55,410 bases of DNA from Gammaproteobacteria bacterium. GTDB taxonomy: Bacteria > Pseudomonadota > Gammaproteobacteria > SZUA-152. A model generated the notes under the pieces. It was given only the letters and a program-made list of their open reading frames with translations. It had not been told where the DNA came from and did not search any database. The translations under genes were made by a program, and so were the position numbers. The first letter of the stretch is position 1; every line of letters begins with the position of its first letter. Positions 15,738 to 24,439 of the stretch are shown here, piece after piece. The stretch is from the NCBI GenBank assembly GCA_029882975.1, contig JAOUJW010000032.1, positions 1 through 55,410 of the forward strand, written 5' to 3'.

Positions 15738-16007
15738 CTAAGTTTGTCGATTTTTGCCCACGTGTTCGCTCAACTTGCGTAATGAGGAAAAAATTCGGGC
15801 ATTCTCGCTGTCATCGGAGCGCAATTGGAAGCCGTAGGTCTTGGAAATAGCAAGAGCCAGTTCCAGAGCGTCGATAGAATCCAAGCCCAGCCCTTCATTA
15901 AACAAAGGCTCCTCCGGTTCTATATCATCGACTTCGATGTCTTCCAGGTTTAATGTATCAATAATGAGTTGTGCAACTTCGCGCTCTTGATCGCTGACTT
16001 TGATCAT
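15738..16007 (-). CDS. Acyl carrier protein (aryl polyene cluster)
   Basis: 89 residues, acidic, four-helix ACP pattern. The phosphopantetheine attachment Ser is in GLDSIDALELAL at about position 43. It would carry the growing polyene chain. E. coli-type clusters have two adjacent ACP genes; only one is visible here. There is a 179-bp gap to the upstream DUF218 gene, so transcription of the biosynthetic genes may start just before the ACP. Confidence 0.93.
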   Translation of the reverse strand: MIKVSDQEREVAQLIIDTLNLEDIEVDDIEPEEPLFNEGLGLDSIDALELALAISKTYGFQLRSDDSENARIFSSLRKLSEHVGKNRQT

Positions 16008-16186
16008 ATCGGTATCTCTAAATCTAATTAAAACAAACTGTTATGCAATGACCCTGGGTTTTTACGCCGTGTAGGTATTGTCCGGTCGGAAAAACCGACA
16101 AATTGTACCATAGGGTAACCGGATTCAATAAAAGTATGAAGTGCTTGCAAAATAAACGCACAAATTTGCAAAATCGGTCGATGATT

Positions 16187-16930
16187 TCAGCGAATTCGAC
16201 TCAGGCTCTTTTCGCTGCGAATGCAATGGGCCCAAAGTTTGCCGGTGTAATACCAGTGAATGAAATAGGCCTCTACGCAGGCTCGGATCAGGTTTTTGGG
16301 ATTGAAGAGAAAGTGTTCCTCTGCAGCGCACATACAATGCTGCAATTGCAGGCCTTTGGCCATGATATGGGCCCGAGCCAGATGGAAACGGCTGGTGATA
16401 ATGGTCGTGCGTTTTTCATTTTTGCCCAAATAAATGGTTCTGGCGTTGCTTAAGTTTTCCAACGTGTGGCGGGATTGGTCCTCGGTAACTATAAACTCGG
16501 AGCCAATGCCCGAATTGCTCAGGTACTCCAGGCCGCTTTGAGCTTCGCTTTTTATACTGTTCCCCGTTTTTCCTCCCAAGATTAATATCGTGTTGGCGGA
16601 CCCGGTTTCAAACAAAGTTCTGGCTCGCTCCAGACGCGAGATGAAGTCCCGGCCGGGCTGATTCTCTTCCAGGCGCATGCCTAAGACGGTGATAACATCA
16701 CAGTTATTGCTTGAGGCGGGAGTTTTTGTTGCGAATTGTATGACGTCGCGCAAAAACCACAACAAAGACAGGCCGCCAGTGGCAAATACGAACAGATTGG
16801 AAAGCCCCAAAGTGAAATAACCATCGCCGCCTATGGGGGCGGCGTTGGTATTGATGGACTGTGACTCTCTCATTTTACATTGTGCGGTTTGAACGTTAAC
16901 GGTTTCTGCCGGGTATTGTTTTGCGGACAT
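16187..16930 (-). CDS. DUF218 (YdcF/ElyC/SanA-like) membrane protein
   Basis: 247 residues. A hydrophobic segment near 38-65 (FTLGLSNLFVFATGGLSLLWFL) precedes the DUF218 domain: VITVLGMRLEEN, then RLERARTLFE, ILILGGKTGNS with a conserved SEAQSGLEYL, and a TSRFHLARAH block. DUF218 proteins act in envelope or polysaccharide metabolism, but the reaction is unknown. The gene starts 12 bp after the CBS protein gene. DUF218 proteins are not standard members of the E. coli-type aryl polyene cluster, so its link with the pathway rests only on position. Confidence 0.78.
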   Translation of the reverse strand: MSAKQYPAETVNVQTAQCKMRESQSINTNAAPIGGDGYFTLGLSNLFVFATGGLSLLWFLRDVIQFATKTPASSNNCDVITVLGMRLEENQPGRDFISRLERARTLFETGSANTILILGGKTGNSIKSEAQSGLEYLSNSGIGSEFIVTEDQSRHTLENLSNARTIYLGKNEKRTTIITSRFHLARAHIMAKGLQLQHCMCAAEEHFLFNPKNLIRACVEAYFIHWYYTGKLWAHCIRSEKSLSRIR

Positions 16931-16942
16931 GTTGGGAGTGGC

Positions 16943-17536
16943 TTACACGGATGCTATCGCTTTGCCCAACTCTGCAAACGTGTTGGCACGTTCGGCAATG
17001 TCAATACTGGCTCCCAATTGGCGGCTGATTTGAGTCGTAGAGAACAAGCCCCGTATGGTTTGGCGGGCAATGTCTCCGGAAAATTCAACCACCAACAAAT
17101 GCTGTCGTCCCATTGCTTTTGCGGTTTCTATGATATCACCAACGCAAGAGTATTCAACATCTGACATATGCACAACGTCCAGCATGTTGTGCGGTGTCAT
17201 AATGTCCTGCGCCATAATTTCATCGCGTCTGCCGCTATGTTCCTTCAAGTATTGTAACGGCTTTTCTCCCAATATATCGGTCGCCGTGATTAAACCCAGC
17301 AGAGAGTGATTGCTGTCAGTTACAAACAGCAGGCGTACACCGCAGGCGATCATCTTTTCGTTGGTCGCATCTATGGATGCGGTGGGTTCTATGGAGTAAG
17401 GGGTGATTAAATTAAAATCCGTCATAACCAAAAGCGCCGGATCATCCAGTGAAACATTCGTGGGGCGGTTGACGGTGCGGCGGTTGACCATGGGTTTCTG
17501 GGTGATACTGTGGCCGGTAAGAATTTTATAGGACAT
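16943..17536 (-). CDS. CBS-domain pair protein
   Basis: 197 residues with two CBS motifs. The first covers about 40-105 (MTDFNLITPYSIEPTASIDATNEKMIACGVRLLFVTDSNHSLLGLITATDI). The second covers about 110-180 (AQDIMTPHNML..., GRQHLLVVEFSG... IRGLFSTTQI). Such pairs usually bind adenosyl nucleotides and regulate a partner. No catalytic domain is attached. It is the first gene of the - strand run leading into the polyene cluster and is divergent from the asparagine synthetase-like gene. Confidence 0.82.
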   Translation of the reverse strand: MSYKILTGHSITQKPMVNRRTVNRPTNVSLDDPALLVMTDFNLITPYSIEPTASIDATNEKMIACGVRLLFVTDSNHSLLGLITATDILGEKPLQYLKEHSGRRDEIMAQDIMTPHNMLDVVHMSDVEYSCVGDIIETAKAMGRQHLLVVEFSGDIARQTIRGLFSTTQISRQLGASIDIAERANTFAELGKAIASV

Positions 17537-17862
17537 AAGCAGCCTCCTATTGGATGGTGACTAAATAAGCGAACTGGTTTTACAATAGCTGAACTTGAAT
17601 CTCTATAGCAATGCTAAATAGTAAGAAATTATTGACGCTTCCTTGTCCGGCGGCGAATAGTGAGATTAAGTGACTGTTTTTATAAAGCCTGGCGGTTTTT
17701 CTTTGAACCTAGTAGGCTGGACAAATTTTTAGGGTGTGGTGGGACGGGATAGTTGCTCAGGTCTCTGTGTAGGAAATGGCCTACTCAGTACTGAGAAAAA
17801 TCCTCGGTTTATTGGCGATTTTACGCCACTCGTGATGCGGAAAGCAGAATTGGACTATTGCC
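17537..17862. other. Divergent intergenic region between the CBS and asnB-like genes
   Basis: No gene seen in these 326 bp. The region must hold the promoters for the - strand run headed by the CBS gene and for the + strand amidotransferase gene. I could not pick boxes with good spacing by eye. A ribosome binding site for the CBS gene (AGGAGGC on the complement, about 17542-17549) is clear. Confidence 0.5.
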
Positions 17863-19842
17863 ATGTGTGGAATTGCGTTTATTTATAACAATAACGGGTC
17901 AGATCACGGTCTCCATGGGATTCACGCTATGGTAAAGGCGTTGACCCATCGCGGGCCGGATCAACAAAACACACAGATAAGCGGCCACTGTGCTTTGGGC
18001 CACACTCGGTTGAGTATCGTGGATATTCAAGGTGGCGTGCAGCCCATGGTGAGCGACGATGAGCGCTACAGTATTGTGTTCAACGGTGAAATTTATAATT
18101 ACCGTACTTTGCGCCAAACGTTGGAAAAACGTAAGCATGTCTTTCAAACCCAATCGGACACAGAAGTTATATTGCGTGCTTATGTAGAATACGGCGCCGC
18201 CTGTGTCAAAGAGCTTCGCGGTATGTTTGCCTTCGCGATTTATGACAGCCGGTCCGGAGAGTTGTTTGTGGCTAGGGACCGCGTGGGAATCAAGCCGCTG
18301 TATTATTATTGGAATGATGGTGTGTTGGTGGGTGCGTCGGAGATCAAGGGGGTTTTTGCGGGCTGCGATCTTGAACCCAAGTTCAATCTTCACTCCATCC
18401 AAAACTTTTTTAAGTACCAGTTTAGCATTTGTCCCTATACAGTATTTGATTCCGTATTGGAGTTACCTCCCGGATACACTTTGAGCCTAAGTCCCGGCGG
18501 TGAACCGAAGTTGCGGGAATACTGGGATTTAGAGTTTCCCCTGGAACATGACCACGAAAACTTTCCTGAAGCATACTGGCTGGATCGATTCGAGGCTGCT
18601 TTACATGATGCCGTTGATTCTCACATGATCGGTGATGTTCCTATTGGCGCATACCTTTCCGGTGGAATTGATTCGTCAACAACGGCAGGGTTGTTGGCGC
18701 AACATTATCCGGATGTAGTTAATACATTTACGGTACGGTTTTCCAACCCCAACGCCGACGAGTCTGCGATTACAGCCGGCATTGCGGACCATATCGGCGT
18801 TCCTTTGCATCAATTAACCATGGATGACAGCCGCGAGGGCGGATACCTGGATGCCTTGGAGCAGACTATTTACGCTATCGAACAACCGCAACGTATGGCA
18901 GTAGATGTTCCGTTTTTCCTGTTGTCTGAGTTGGTAAACAACAATAACTACAAAGTGGTTTATACCGGTGAAGGGGCGGATGAAATCCTGGCCGGTTACG
19001 ATTGCTATCGACAGAACAACATTCGGCTTTGGGGTAATTCCCTCATGGACGAAGAGATGCGCTTACAATATTACTTGGATGAGTTTGGCGATTTTGCTCA
19101 AGACTATATGCGTATGTTGGCGCAATTACACCATCCGCAACAACAGCGTCAAGTGGAACAAACATTTGGCTTTTATCCGGTGTGGCGTGATCTATGGCAT
19201 GTGATGCAAGGTCCCAGCGAGGGGTTGTTCACCGGCGATTTTCTTAAATGTTGTGAAACTAACGAGCAGATGCAGGAAATGGCGGCGCAAATAAAACCCA
19301 ATGTGGACGGAGTGCATCCGCTGAATCAGTCCTTGTACATGGAAGTGAAAACACGGTTACCCGGCTGGATACTGTTGAAAGGCGACCGCTTGGCAATGGC
19401 CAACGGTGTTGAGGTGCGGGTCCCGTTTTTGGATCATCCTTTGGTGGAGTTGGCCGCACAAATACCGCCTGACCTCAAGCTCAATGGCATGGATGAGAAG
19501 TATATTCTTAAAATGGTTATGCGGGATCGTTTACCGCAACACCCGCAACAATTCAAAAAGCGCGCATTTTATACTCCCATTCGTGAATGGTTTTTTCGGG
19601 ACGATCTGGCCCGGGAGTTGGATCGGTATCTTTCTCGTGAAGCCATTCTGGATTCTTCTTTATTTGACCCGGATAAAGTACAGCAAATACGCCAGAAGGT
19701 TATTTCACACCCACCTCCGACAAATCTCAATGAATATCACTATCTTATGCAGTTGGAATGGGTGCTGTGCTGTGTCTTAACGATTCAGATGCTGCACCAC
19801 TTATATATAAAGAAGAATGGCGCTTGCTTCCAAAATACTTAA
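17863..19842 (+). CDS. asnB: Glutamine-hydrolysing asparagine synthetase-like amidotransferase
   Basis: 659 residues. Cys2 (MCGIAF) is the glutaminase nucleophile, and the class II glutaminase domain follows with RGPD, GHTRLSI and NGEIYNY to about 210. The synthetase domain has the PP-loop SGGIDSS near 270 and the conserved GEGADE near 370. It would transfer glutamine-derived ammonia to an acid, asparagine being the default product. Many bacterial paralogues in secondary metabolism or polysaccharide regions amidate other substrates, and the length and position beside a polyene cluster leave this open. Confidence 0.88.
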   Translation: MCGIAFIYNNNGSDHGLHGIHAMVKALTHRGPDQQNTQISGHCALGHTRLSIVDIQGGVQPMVSDDERYSIVFNGEIYNYRTLRQTLEKRKHVFQTQSDTEVILRAYVEYGAACVKELRGMFAFAIYDSRSGELFVARDRVGIKPLYYYWNDGVLVGASEIKGVFAGCDLEPKFNLHSIQNFFKYQFSICPYTVFDSVLELPPGYTLSLSPGGEPKLREYWDLEFPLEHDHENFPEAYWLDRFEAALHDAVDSHMIGDVPIGAYLSGGIDSSTTAGLLAQHYPDVVNTFTVRFSNPNADESAITAGIADHIGVPLHQLTMDDSREGGYLDALEQTIYAIEQPQRMAVDVPFFLLSELVNNNNYKVVYTGEGADEILAGYDCYRQNNIRLWGNSLMDEEMRLQYYLDEFGDFAQDYMRMLAQLHHPQQQRQVEQTFGFYPVWRDLWHVMQGPSEGLFTGDFLKCCETNEQMQEMAAQIKPNVDGVHPLNQSLYMEVKTRLPGWILLKGDRLAMANGVEVRVPFLDHPLVELAAQIPPDLKLNGMDEKYILKMVMRDRLPQHPQQFKKRAFYTPIREWFFRDDLARELDRYLSREAILDSSLFDPDKVQQIRQKVISHPPPTNLNEYHYLMQLEWVLCCVLTIQMLHHLYIKKNGACFQNT

Positions 19843-19956
19843 GGGTTTACCCTTGAACACCTACGCCGCGTTATTGTGTCCATAAGTCTAATTTAGGAGC
19901 ACAGAAACAATATCTATAACGGGGTAATAAAAGCTTACAAGTTGAGCTCTAACTAC

Positions 19957-19986
19957 TTGGATTCTTAGGCCAATAGGGTCTATACT
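19957..19986 (+). promoter_or_regulatory. Candidate promoter of the cold-shock gene
   Basis: TTGGAT at 19957-19962 and TATACT at 19981-19986 are 18 bp apart. Transcription would begin near 19993, giving a leader of about 120 nt before the ATG at 20114. Long structured leaders are typical of cspA-family mRNAs. A small palindrome (AGCTTTTAAGCT) and a ribosome binding site (AAGGGG) lie in the leader. Confidence 0.4.
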
Positions 19987-20113
19987 AGCTTTTAAGCTGC
20001 AGCAAAAACGTAATCAATTCGGAAATTCCTCCCGTTTTTCCCCAGGTTTTCGTTTTACATCTCTGCAAGCTCTGATTTGACTAAAACAATAAATTTTTTC
20101 AAGGGGTATTAGC

Positions 20114-20317
20114 ATGGCTGAAGGTACAGTAAAGTGGTTTAATGAGGCCAAAGGATTTGGTTTTATTGCGCCACAAGATGGCTCAGATGATGTATTTGTA
20201 CACTATTCTGCAATTGCAGGTAGTGGTTTTAAAACGTTGGCTGAGGGACAGGCAGTAGCGTACGAGACGGAACGGGGTCCCAAAGGGTTATCGGCGACTA
20301 ACGTAACGCCGCTTTAA
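20114..20317 (+). CDS. Cold-shock domain protein (CspA family)
   Basis: 67 residues, a complete cold-shock domain. RNP1 appears as KGFGFIA and RNP2 as VFVHYSAI; both are intact, so it should bind single-stranded RNA or DNA. It begins [16 protein letters not shown] like other CspA proteins and ends SATNVTPL. The gene stands alone, with its own promoter-like sequence, long leader and terminator. Which member of the csp family it corresponds to cannot be told. Confidence 0.96.
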   Translation: MAEGTVKWFNEAKGFGFIAPQDGSDDVFVHYSAIAGSGFKTLAEGQAVAYETERGPKGLSATNVTPL

Positions 20318-20405
20318 TACAAATCCATTACCATAAAGAGTTCGCTACACGATATCGTAAGATATCACCAAGGCGCCAATAGACGTCGATATTAGTTAAT
20401 TTGAA

Positions 20406-20434
20406 AGACCCGTTAATACGGGTCTTTTTTTTTT
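20406..20434 (+). terminator. Rho-independent terminator after the cold-shock gene
   Basis: Perfect 7-bp stem AGACCCG (20406-20412) / CGGGTCT (20419-20425) with a TTAATA loop, followed by a run of Ts. It also stands just beyond the mutM stop on the other strand, where three As at 20404-20406 give only a poor T-run. Confidence 0.9.
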
Positions 20435-20457
20435 GTATGCTCTAATTTATTGTACGG

Positions 20458-21270
20458 CTACCGTTGGCATTTGCTGCAAAAGTACGTCGATCTTTGTCCC
20501 AGCTTTACAAGTTTAATAGCTGAGGTGCAGCGTGGGCAGGGTGCGTCGGCTCGATCGTACACATTGAGCTGTTGCTTAAAATATCCGGGTTTACCGTCGC
20601 TGCCCAAAAAGTCTTTTAAAGTAGTCCCGCCTTGTTGTATTGCTGCTGTCAGTATGGACTGTATTGCGCTCGCCAATGTTTCATAACGTTTCAAGCTGAT
20701 TTTTCCAGCGGCGGTTTTAGGATGAATGCCCGCGGCAAACAAAGCTTCGTTGGCGTAAATATTGCCCACGCCAACGACGATATGGCTGTCCATTAAAAAC
20801 AATTTTACGGCGCGTTTGCGCCCATGTGCTTGTGCATGTAAGTAGCTTGCATCGAACTGTGCCGACAAAGGCTCCACTCCCAATGGGCTCAGTAACGGAT
20901 GTTGCTCCGGCGTTTCGCTCCACAGCAAAGCACCAAAGCGGCGTGGATCCCGTAAACGCAGGCAATGACCTTGGGTAAAACAAATATCCACGTGGTCATG
21001 TTTTTGAGCTGGTGTCAGTGCATCCACTACCCGCAAACTACCGGACATGCCCAAGTGTAAAATAGCGGCACCTCTTTGAGTGTGTAATAATATATACTTA
21101 CCTCGTCTGGAGATCTTGTTGATTATCCGGTTCTGTAGTTGTTTGTTCAGTTCATCAGGAATCGGCCAACGTAACTGAGGTTGGCGCACAATGACTTTTT
21201 TCACGCGTTGTTGCAGTACATAAGGTTCTATACCCCTAAGGGTGGTTTCCACTTCGGGTAGCTCGGGCAT
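20458..21270 (-). CDS. mutM: Formamidopyrimidine-DNA glycosylase
   Basis: 270 residues, normal length. Base excision repair enzyme removing 8-oxoguanine and ring-opened purines. The N-terminal PELPEVET carries the catalytic Pro2 and Glu3. The helix-two-turn-helix segment is around VGVGNIYANEALF, and the C-terminal zinc finger has CPRC and CSKC. All key parts are present. It is followed 1 bp upstream by the DUF4340 gene on the same strand, so it may be the last gene of the Gld-like operon transcript. Confidence 0.97.
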   Translation of the reverse strand: MPELPEVETTLRGIEPYVLQQRVKKVIVRQPQLRWPIPDELNKQLQNRIINKISRRGKYILLHTQRGAAILHLGMSGSLRVVDALTPAQKHDHVDICFTQGHCLRLRDPRRFGALLWSETPEQHPLLSPLGVEPLSAQFDASYLHAQAHGRKRAVKLFLMDSHIVVGVGNIYANEALFAAGIHPKTAAGKISLKRYETLASAIQSILTAAIQQGGTTLKDFLGSDGKPGYFKQQLNVYDRADAPCPRCTSAIKLVKLGQRSTYFCSKCQR

Positions 21271-21271
21271 G

Positions 21272-22240
21272 CTAGTGTCCTGAGTCCGGGAGTAAGTGTT
21301 TAAGGAATGTTGGCTGTGTTAATGTGCGATAGGTTTCCGGGGCCAGTTGGTATGTGGTGTTGGGCTTATCCCGGCGTAGGGTCTGGTTATGGGTATCTAA
21401 ATAGAAAATGTGAGCTTGTTCCCGGCCTTGTTGTTGCACAATAATTTGTGGTGAATCTTTGGGTGTCGCTATCGCATTATTGAATTGAACGCTCAGGGCC
21501 TGGCCGTAGCGCCATTCATCCACGTATGCCGCCAAGACATCCGTGCTGAGTTTCGACGTAATGGCGGTCAATTCCATGCTGACTCCTGACCGGCTGTTAC
21601 CTTGCGGATTCGCAGTTAAACGCCAAGCGCCTTTCTCACGGAGCACTGTGAATAATGGCAGTCGAATCGACTGGATGGCGCCTGTCTCGGGTAAAAGCGC
21701 CGGCTGTGCAAATGCGTCGGCCGATTTGTTCATCCACAATGCCGGTGTATCGTTGATCAAATATATTTTGTCTTGGTGTAAAATATAGCGCTGTTGGTAT
21801 ACGGGGTCGTTGTTACCCACTCGTACAGGTTCATCATTAAATTCCAGGAGCATTTGCGGGCGCTCCAAACCATATTGGCTTAATTCATTTGCTTTGATCT
21901 CAAATTGTTGATGGCTGGCTTCATATAATACGCTGATCAGTTTCTTCACCTGGATGGGGTTGGCGGGAAACTCTACCGGTTGTGTGATCCACCAGGTTTG
22001 ATCGCGGCGTTGCAGTTGCAGCACCCTTTTTAAGTGCTGTTCGCTGCCCTGCGGTAGGTTGACGTTTATTCTCGTGATGTTTGTTGCATCCAGGCGGCTG
22101 AAACGTTGTCCTTGTGTTGTCTGCGCTTGAAACGGGGGTAGTTGGGGCTCCGGCAGCAACAACACGCCCAAGCCGATGGCGCATAAGAGCAGAAGCAGCA
22201 AAATCGCCCAGCGCTTGTTTATCGTGGTCAGCCTGTCCAT
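21272..22240 (-). CDS. DUF4340 protein associated with a Gld-like ABC transporter
   Basis: About 322 residues from ATG 22240 (MDRLTTINKRW), two bases after the stop of the upstream gene; the frame stays open to 22267. An N-terminal membrane anchor (WAILLLLLLCAIGLGVLLL) is followed by a periplasmic region with the DUF4340 repeat pattern: ARITRINV-type strand start (NITRINVNLP), WWITQPVEFPAN, YGLERPQMLLEF and YILHQDKIYLI. DUF4340 proteins regularly sit beside the GldG-like subunit of this ABC system. Function unknown. Confidence 0.78.
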   Translation of the reverse strand: MDRLTTINKRWAILLLLLLCAIGLGVLLLPEPQLPPFQAQTTQGQRFSRLDATNITRINVNLPQGSEQHLKRVLQLQRRDQTWWITQPVEFPANPIQVKKLISVLYEASHQQFEIKANELSQYGLERPQMLLEFNDEPVRVGNNDPVYQQRYILHQDKIYLINDTPALWMNKSADAFAQPALLPETGAIQSIRLPLFTVLREKGAWRLTANPQGNSRSGVSMELTAITSKLSTDVLAAYVDEWRYGQALSVQFNNAIATPKDSPQIIVQQQGREQAHIFYLDTHNQTLRRDKPNTTYQLAPETYRTLTQPTFLKHLLPDSGH

Positions 22241-22242
22241 GC

Positions 22243-23604
22243 TCAGCGTTTGCGCCGCTTTAACCAAAGCCAGGTTCCGGTGCCTCCCAAAGCCAGGGGA
22301 ATGAAAAACAAAAATCCAAAACCAATGATTAACTGGGTGGGTCCGCTCCAGTTTAGCTGGGACCCTACGGCAGTTTTTACGCCAATATTAATAAAGCGGT
22401 CATCATGGCTGAGCCAGTTGGCCATCGACAGACCTAAATCACTGTTGCCTCCATTGCCTAGATAGGCGTTGGAGAGAAAATCGCCGTCTCCAATGACCAA
22501 AATCCTCTGCTGCCTGCTGCTCGACGGTTCAATGCCCGGTACGATTCGGCTGAGGGTTACGCCAAAATCTACAGGGCCTTTGCGGTCGGTTTGTGGATCA
22601 AAGCCTACATTGCCGCTGAATTGAGTCGTCTCCACCCAGCTGCGCGGCAGGCTGCGCAACAATGTCTGTGCGTCCCAGTCTCGTTCATCCCGCCCTTTGA
22701 CCGGGCGGGCGATGGGGTATAGTGTGACAACATTAAAGTTTGCCGTGATTTCGTGAGCAGGGTATTCGCTGCTCAAGGCAACAAAGGGATTGTTAATTCC
22801 AAAGAGCTGAGTAGAGGGTTCCACTAGTTGACCGGTGCCGAACTCCAAAGGCAATAGTTCAGTGAGAGGGTCCAATTGGTACAAGGAACCCGGTTCGGCC
22901 AACCAAAGTAGGTTGCCTCCCCGAGTAAGGTATTGGCGAATCAGGTCCAGTTCTCCCGGGAGATAGTCCACTTGGGGTGAGGCGATAACCAAAACAGCGG
23001 TGTTTACGGGAATAATAGGTTGTGTCGTAAGATTCAGGGTTTGTAAATTTATCCCCTTACTCTGCAGTTGTTTACCCCACTCTCCCAAGTCGTGATTGGC
23101 TTTTCCCAGAGGGTTGCGTTCACCGTGTCCGCTTAAGAAAATCATCCATCGTTCGGCACTACGGGCCATGCGTTGAATGGCATTGGTGTAGGCCTGTTCA
23201 TGATGCTCTGATAGTTTTTCACTACGCTCACCCAAGGTGATAATAACTTCTCCGTCTTTGTTGATTCCTTTGGACTGGGCGATAGCGGGTTGCTCCACAG
23301 GATCGATAAACTCGTATTCCACTGCAGTGTGGGAGCGGCGGTATTTTAAAATCAATTCCTCTCTCTGTTGCCGCAGTAGTTCTGATTGGGTGGCAAAGAC
23401 CGTAAAACGCAGGGGTTGTTCCAGGGTGTGCAACAAGCGCTGACTTGCTTGGGACAAGGTGTTGCGCTCAAATTTGCTCCAGTCACTGCTAAATTTGTAA
23501 CGCTGGGTGACTGCGGCCAACAAAATGGTGAGCAAGAGCACCAACCCTATAAACACAGCATTTTGTATGCGCAGTTGTTGCCGGGTTCCGGTGGTAATTT
23601 TCAT
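22243..23604 (-). CDS. GldG-like ABC transporter auxiliary protein
   Basis: 453 residues. An N-terminal membrane helix (NAVFIGLVLLLTILLAAVTQ), a long periplasmic region and a C-terminal membrane helix (LIIGFGFLFFIPLALGGTGTWLWL) match the ABC_transp_aux/GldG family. Family motifs include the FLSGHGER segment near 155 and RILVIGDGDFLSN near 395. In Bacteroidetes GldG is needed for gliding, but homologues are common in non-gliding proteobacteria where the cargo is unknown. The upstream permease gene is 76 bp away. Confidence 0.82.
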   Translation of the reverse strand: MKITTGTRQQLRIQNAVFIGLVLLLTILLAAVTQRYKFSSDWSKFERNTLSQASQRLLHTLEQPLRFTVFATQSELLRQQREELILKYRRSHTAVEYEFIDPVEQPAIAQSKGINKDGEVIITLGERSEKLSEHHEQAYTNAIQRMARSAERWMIFLSGHGERNPLGKANHDLGEWGKQLQSKGINLQTLNLTTQPIIPVNTAVLVIASPQVDYLPGELDLIRQYLTRGGNLLWLAEPGSLYQLDPLTELLPLEFGTGQLVEPSTQLFGINNPFVALSSEYPAHEITANFNVVTLYPIARPVKGRDERDWDAQTLLRSLPRSWVETTQFSGNVGFDPQTDRKGPVDFGVTLSRIVPGIEPSSSRQQRILVIGDGDFLSNAYLGNGGNSDLGLSMANWLSHDDRFINIGVKTAVGSQLNWSGPTQLIIGFGFLFFIPLALGGTGTWLWLKRRKR

Positions 23605-23680
23605 CAGAGTGTTTTCATGAGAGTAGATTCATTGGTAGAGGTTTCATGTGCAAGGGTTTCATAGAATCAATTTCTCAGCC

Positions 23681-24439
23681 TCAGGTCCAGCCGTGTGTCA
23701 AACGTTGTTGATTGAGGCGGTGCACCGTTAACACCAGAAACGCCGTGGACAGAATCACAAAATAGCCAATATCGTTGCTGTTGATAATGCCGCGTAGCAT
23801 GGGTTGTATGTGCTGCAACATTGAAATATATCCCAGCCATTGCGTTTGACTTCCGGCACCACCGGCCAAATCCACTATCCACAATAGAACCAACACCGCC
23901 GAAGTGCTAACGGCGGCGACAGTGGGGTGGTTACACAAAGACGAGATGTACAAACCCAATGCGGTAAAAAAGCTGATCAAAAGCAATAGAGCCAAACACC
24001 CGCCTGCTAAAATTCCAAAATCCAAGGATGTTCCCAGCAACAAGGAGAAAGGCATCATTAACAACAGGAGCAAAATTAACAGAAAAAATCCCAGTGCTCC
24101 CAGAAATTTTCCCAGCACCAATTCTGTCATGCTCAAAGGTGCGGACAGTAGCAGTGTCATAGTTTGATTGCGGCGTTCTTCGCTGATCAGGCGCATGGTT
24201 ACCATGGGCGTGATAATTAACAGCACAATCGCCGTTGTTGCCAATAATGGAGTGACCACAATTTGAGTGATACCCAGGTCCGTCGTTTGCAGTTCCAGTT
24301 GGGGTTGCAGTTTGACGAAATAGTCCAGGTACAATAAGAAGGCATAGGCCAGTATGAGCTGCACCACTGTGAGCACGGCCCAAGCCAAGGGTGAGACGAA
24401 TAGGCTGCGCAGTTCACGGGCTGCCAAAGTTATGATCAT
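23681..24439 (-). CDS. ABC-2 type permease (GldF-like)
   Basis: 252 residues with about six membrane segments, starting ITLAARELRSLFVSPLAW, a typical ABC-2 permease N-terminus. The cytoplasmic loop RLISEERRNQTMTLLLSAPLSMTELVLGKFLG is the conserved coupling region of this permease class. The gene overlaps the ATP-binding subunit gene by 4 bp, so the two are translated together. Confidence 0.88.
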   Translation of the reverse strand: MIITLAARELRSLFVSPLAWAVLTVVQLILAYAFLLYLDYFVKLQPQLELQTTDLGITQIVVTPLLATTAIVLLIITPMVTMRLISEERRNQTMTLLLSAPLSMTELVLGKFLGALGFFLLILLLLLMMPFSLLLGTSLDFGILAGGCLALLLLISFFTALGLYISSLCNHPTVAAVSTSAVLVLLWIVDLAGGAGSQTQWLGYISMLQHIQPMLRGIINSNDIGYFVILSTAFLVLTVHRLNQQRLTHGWT

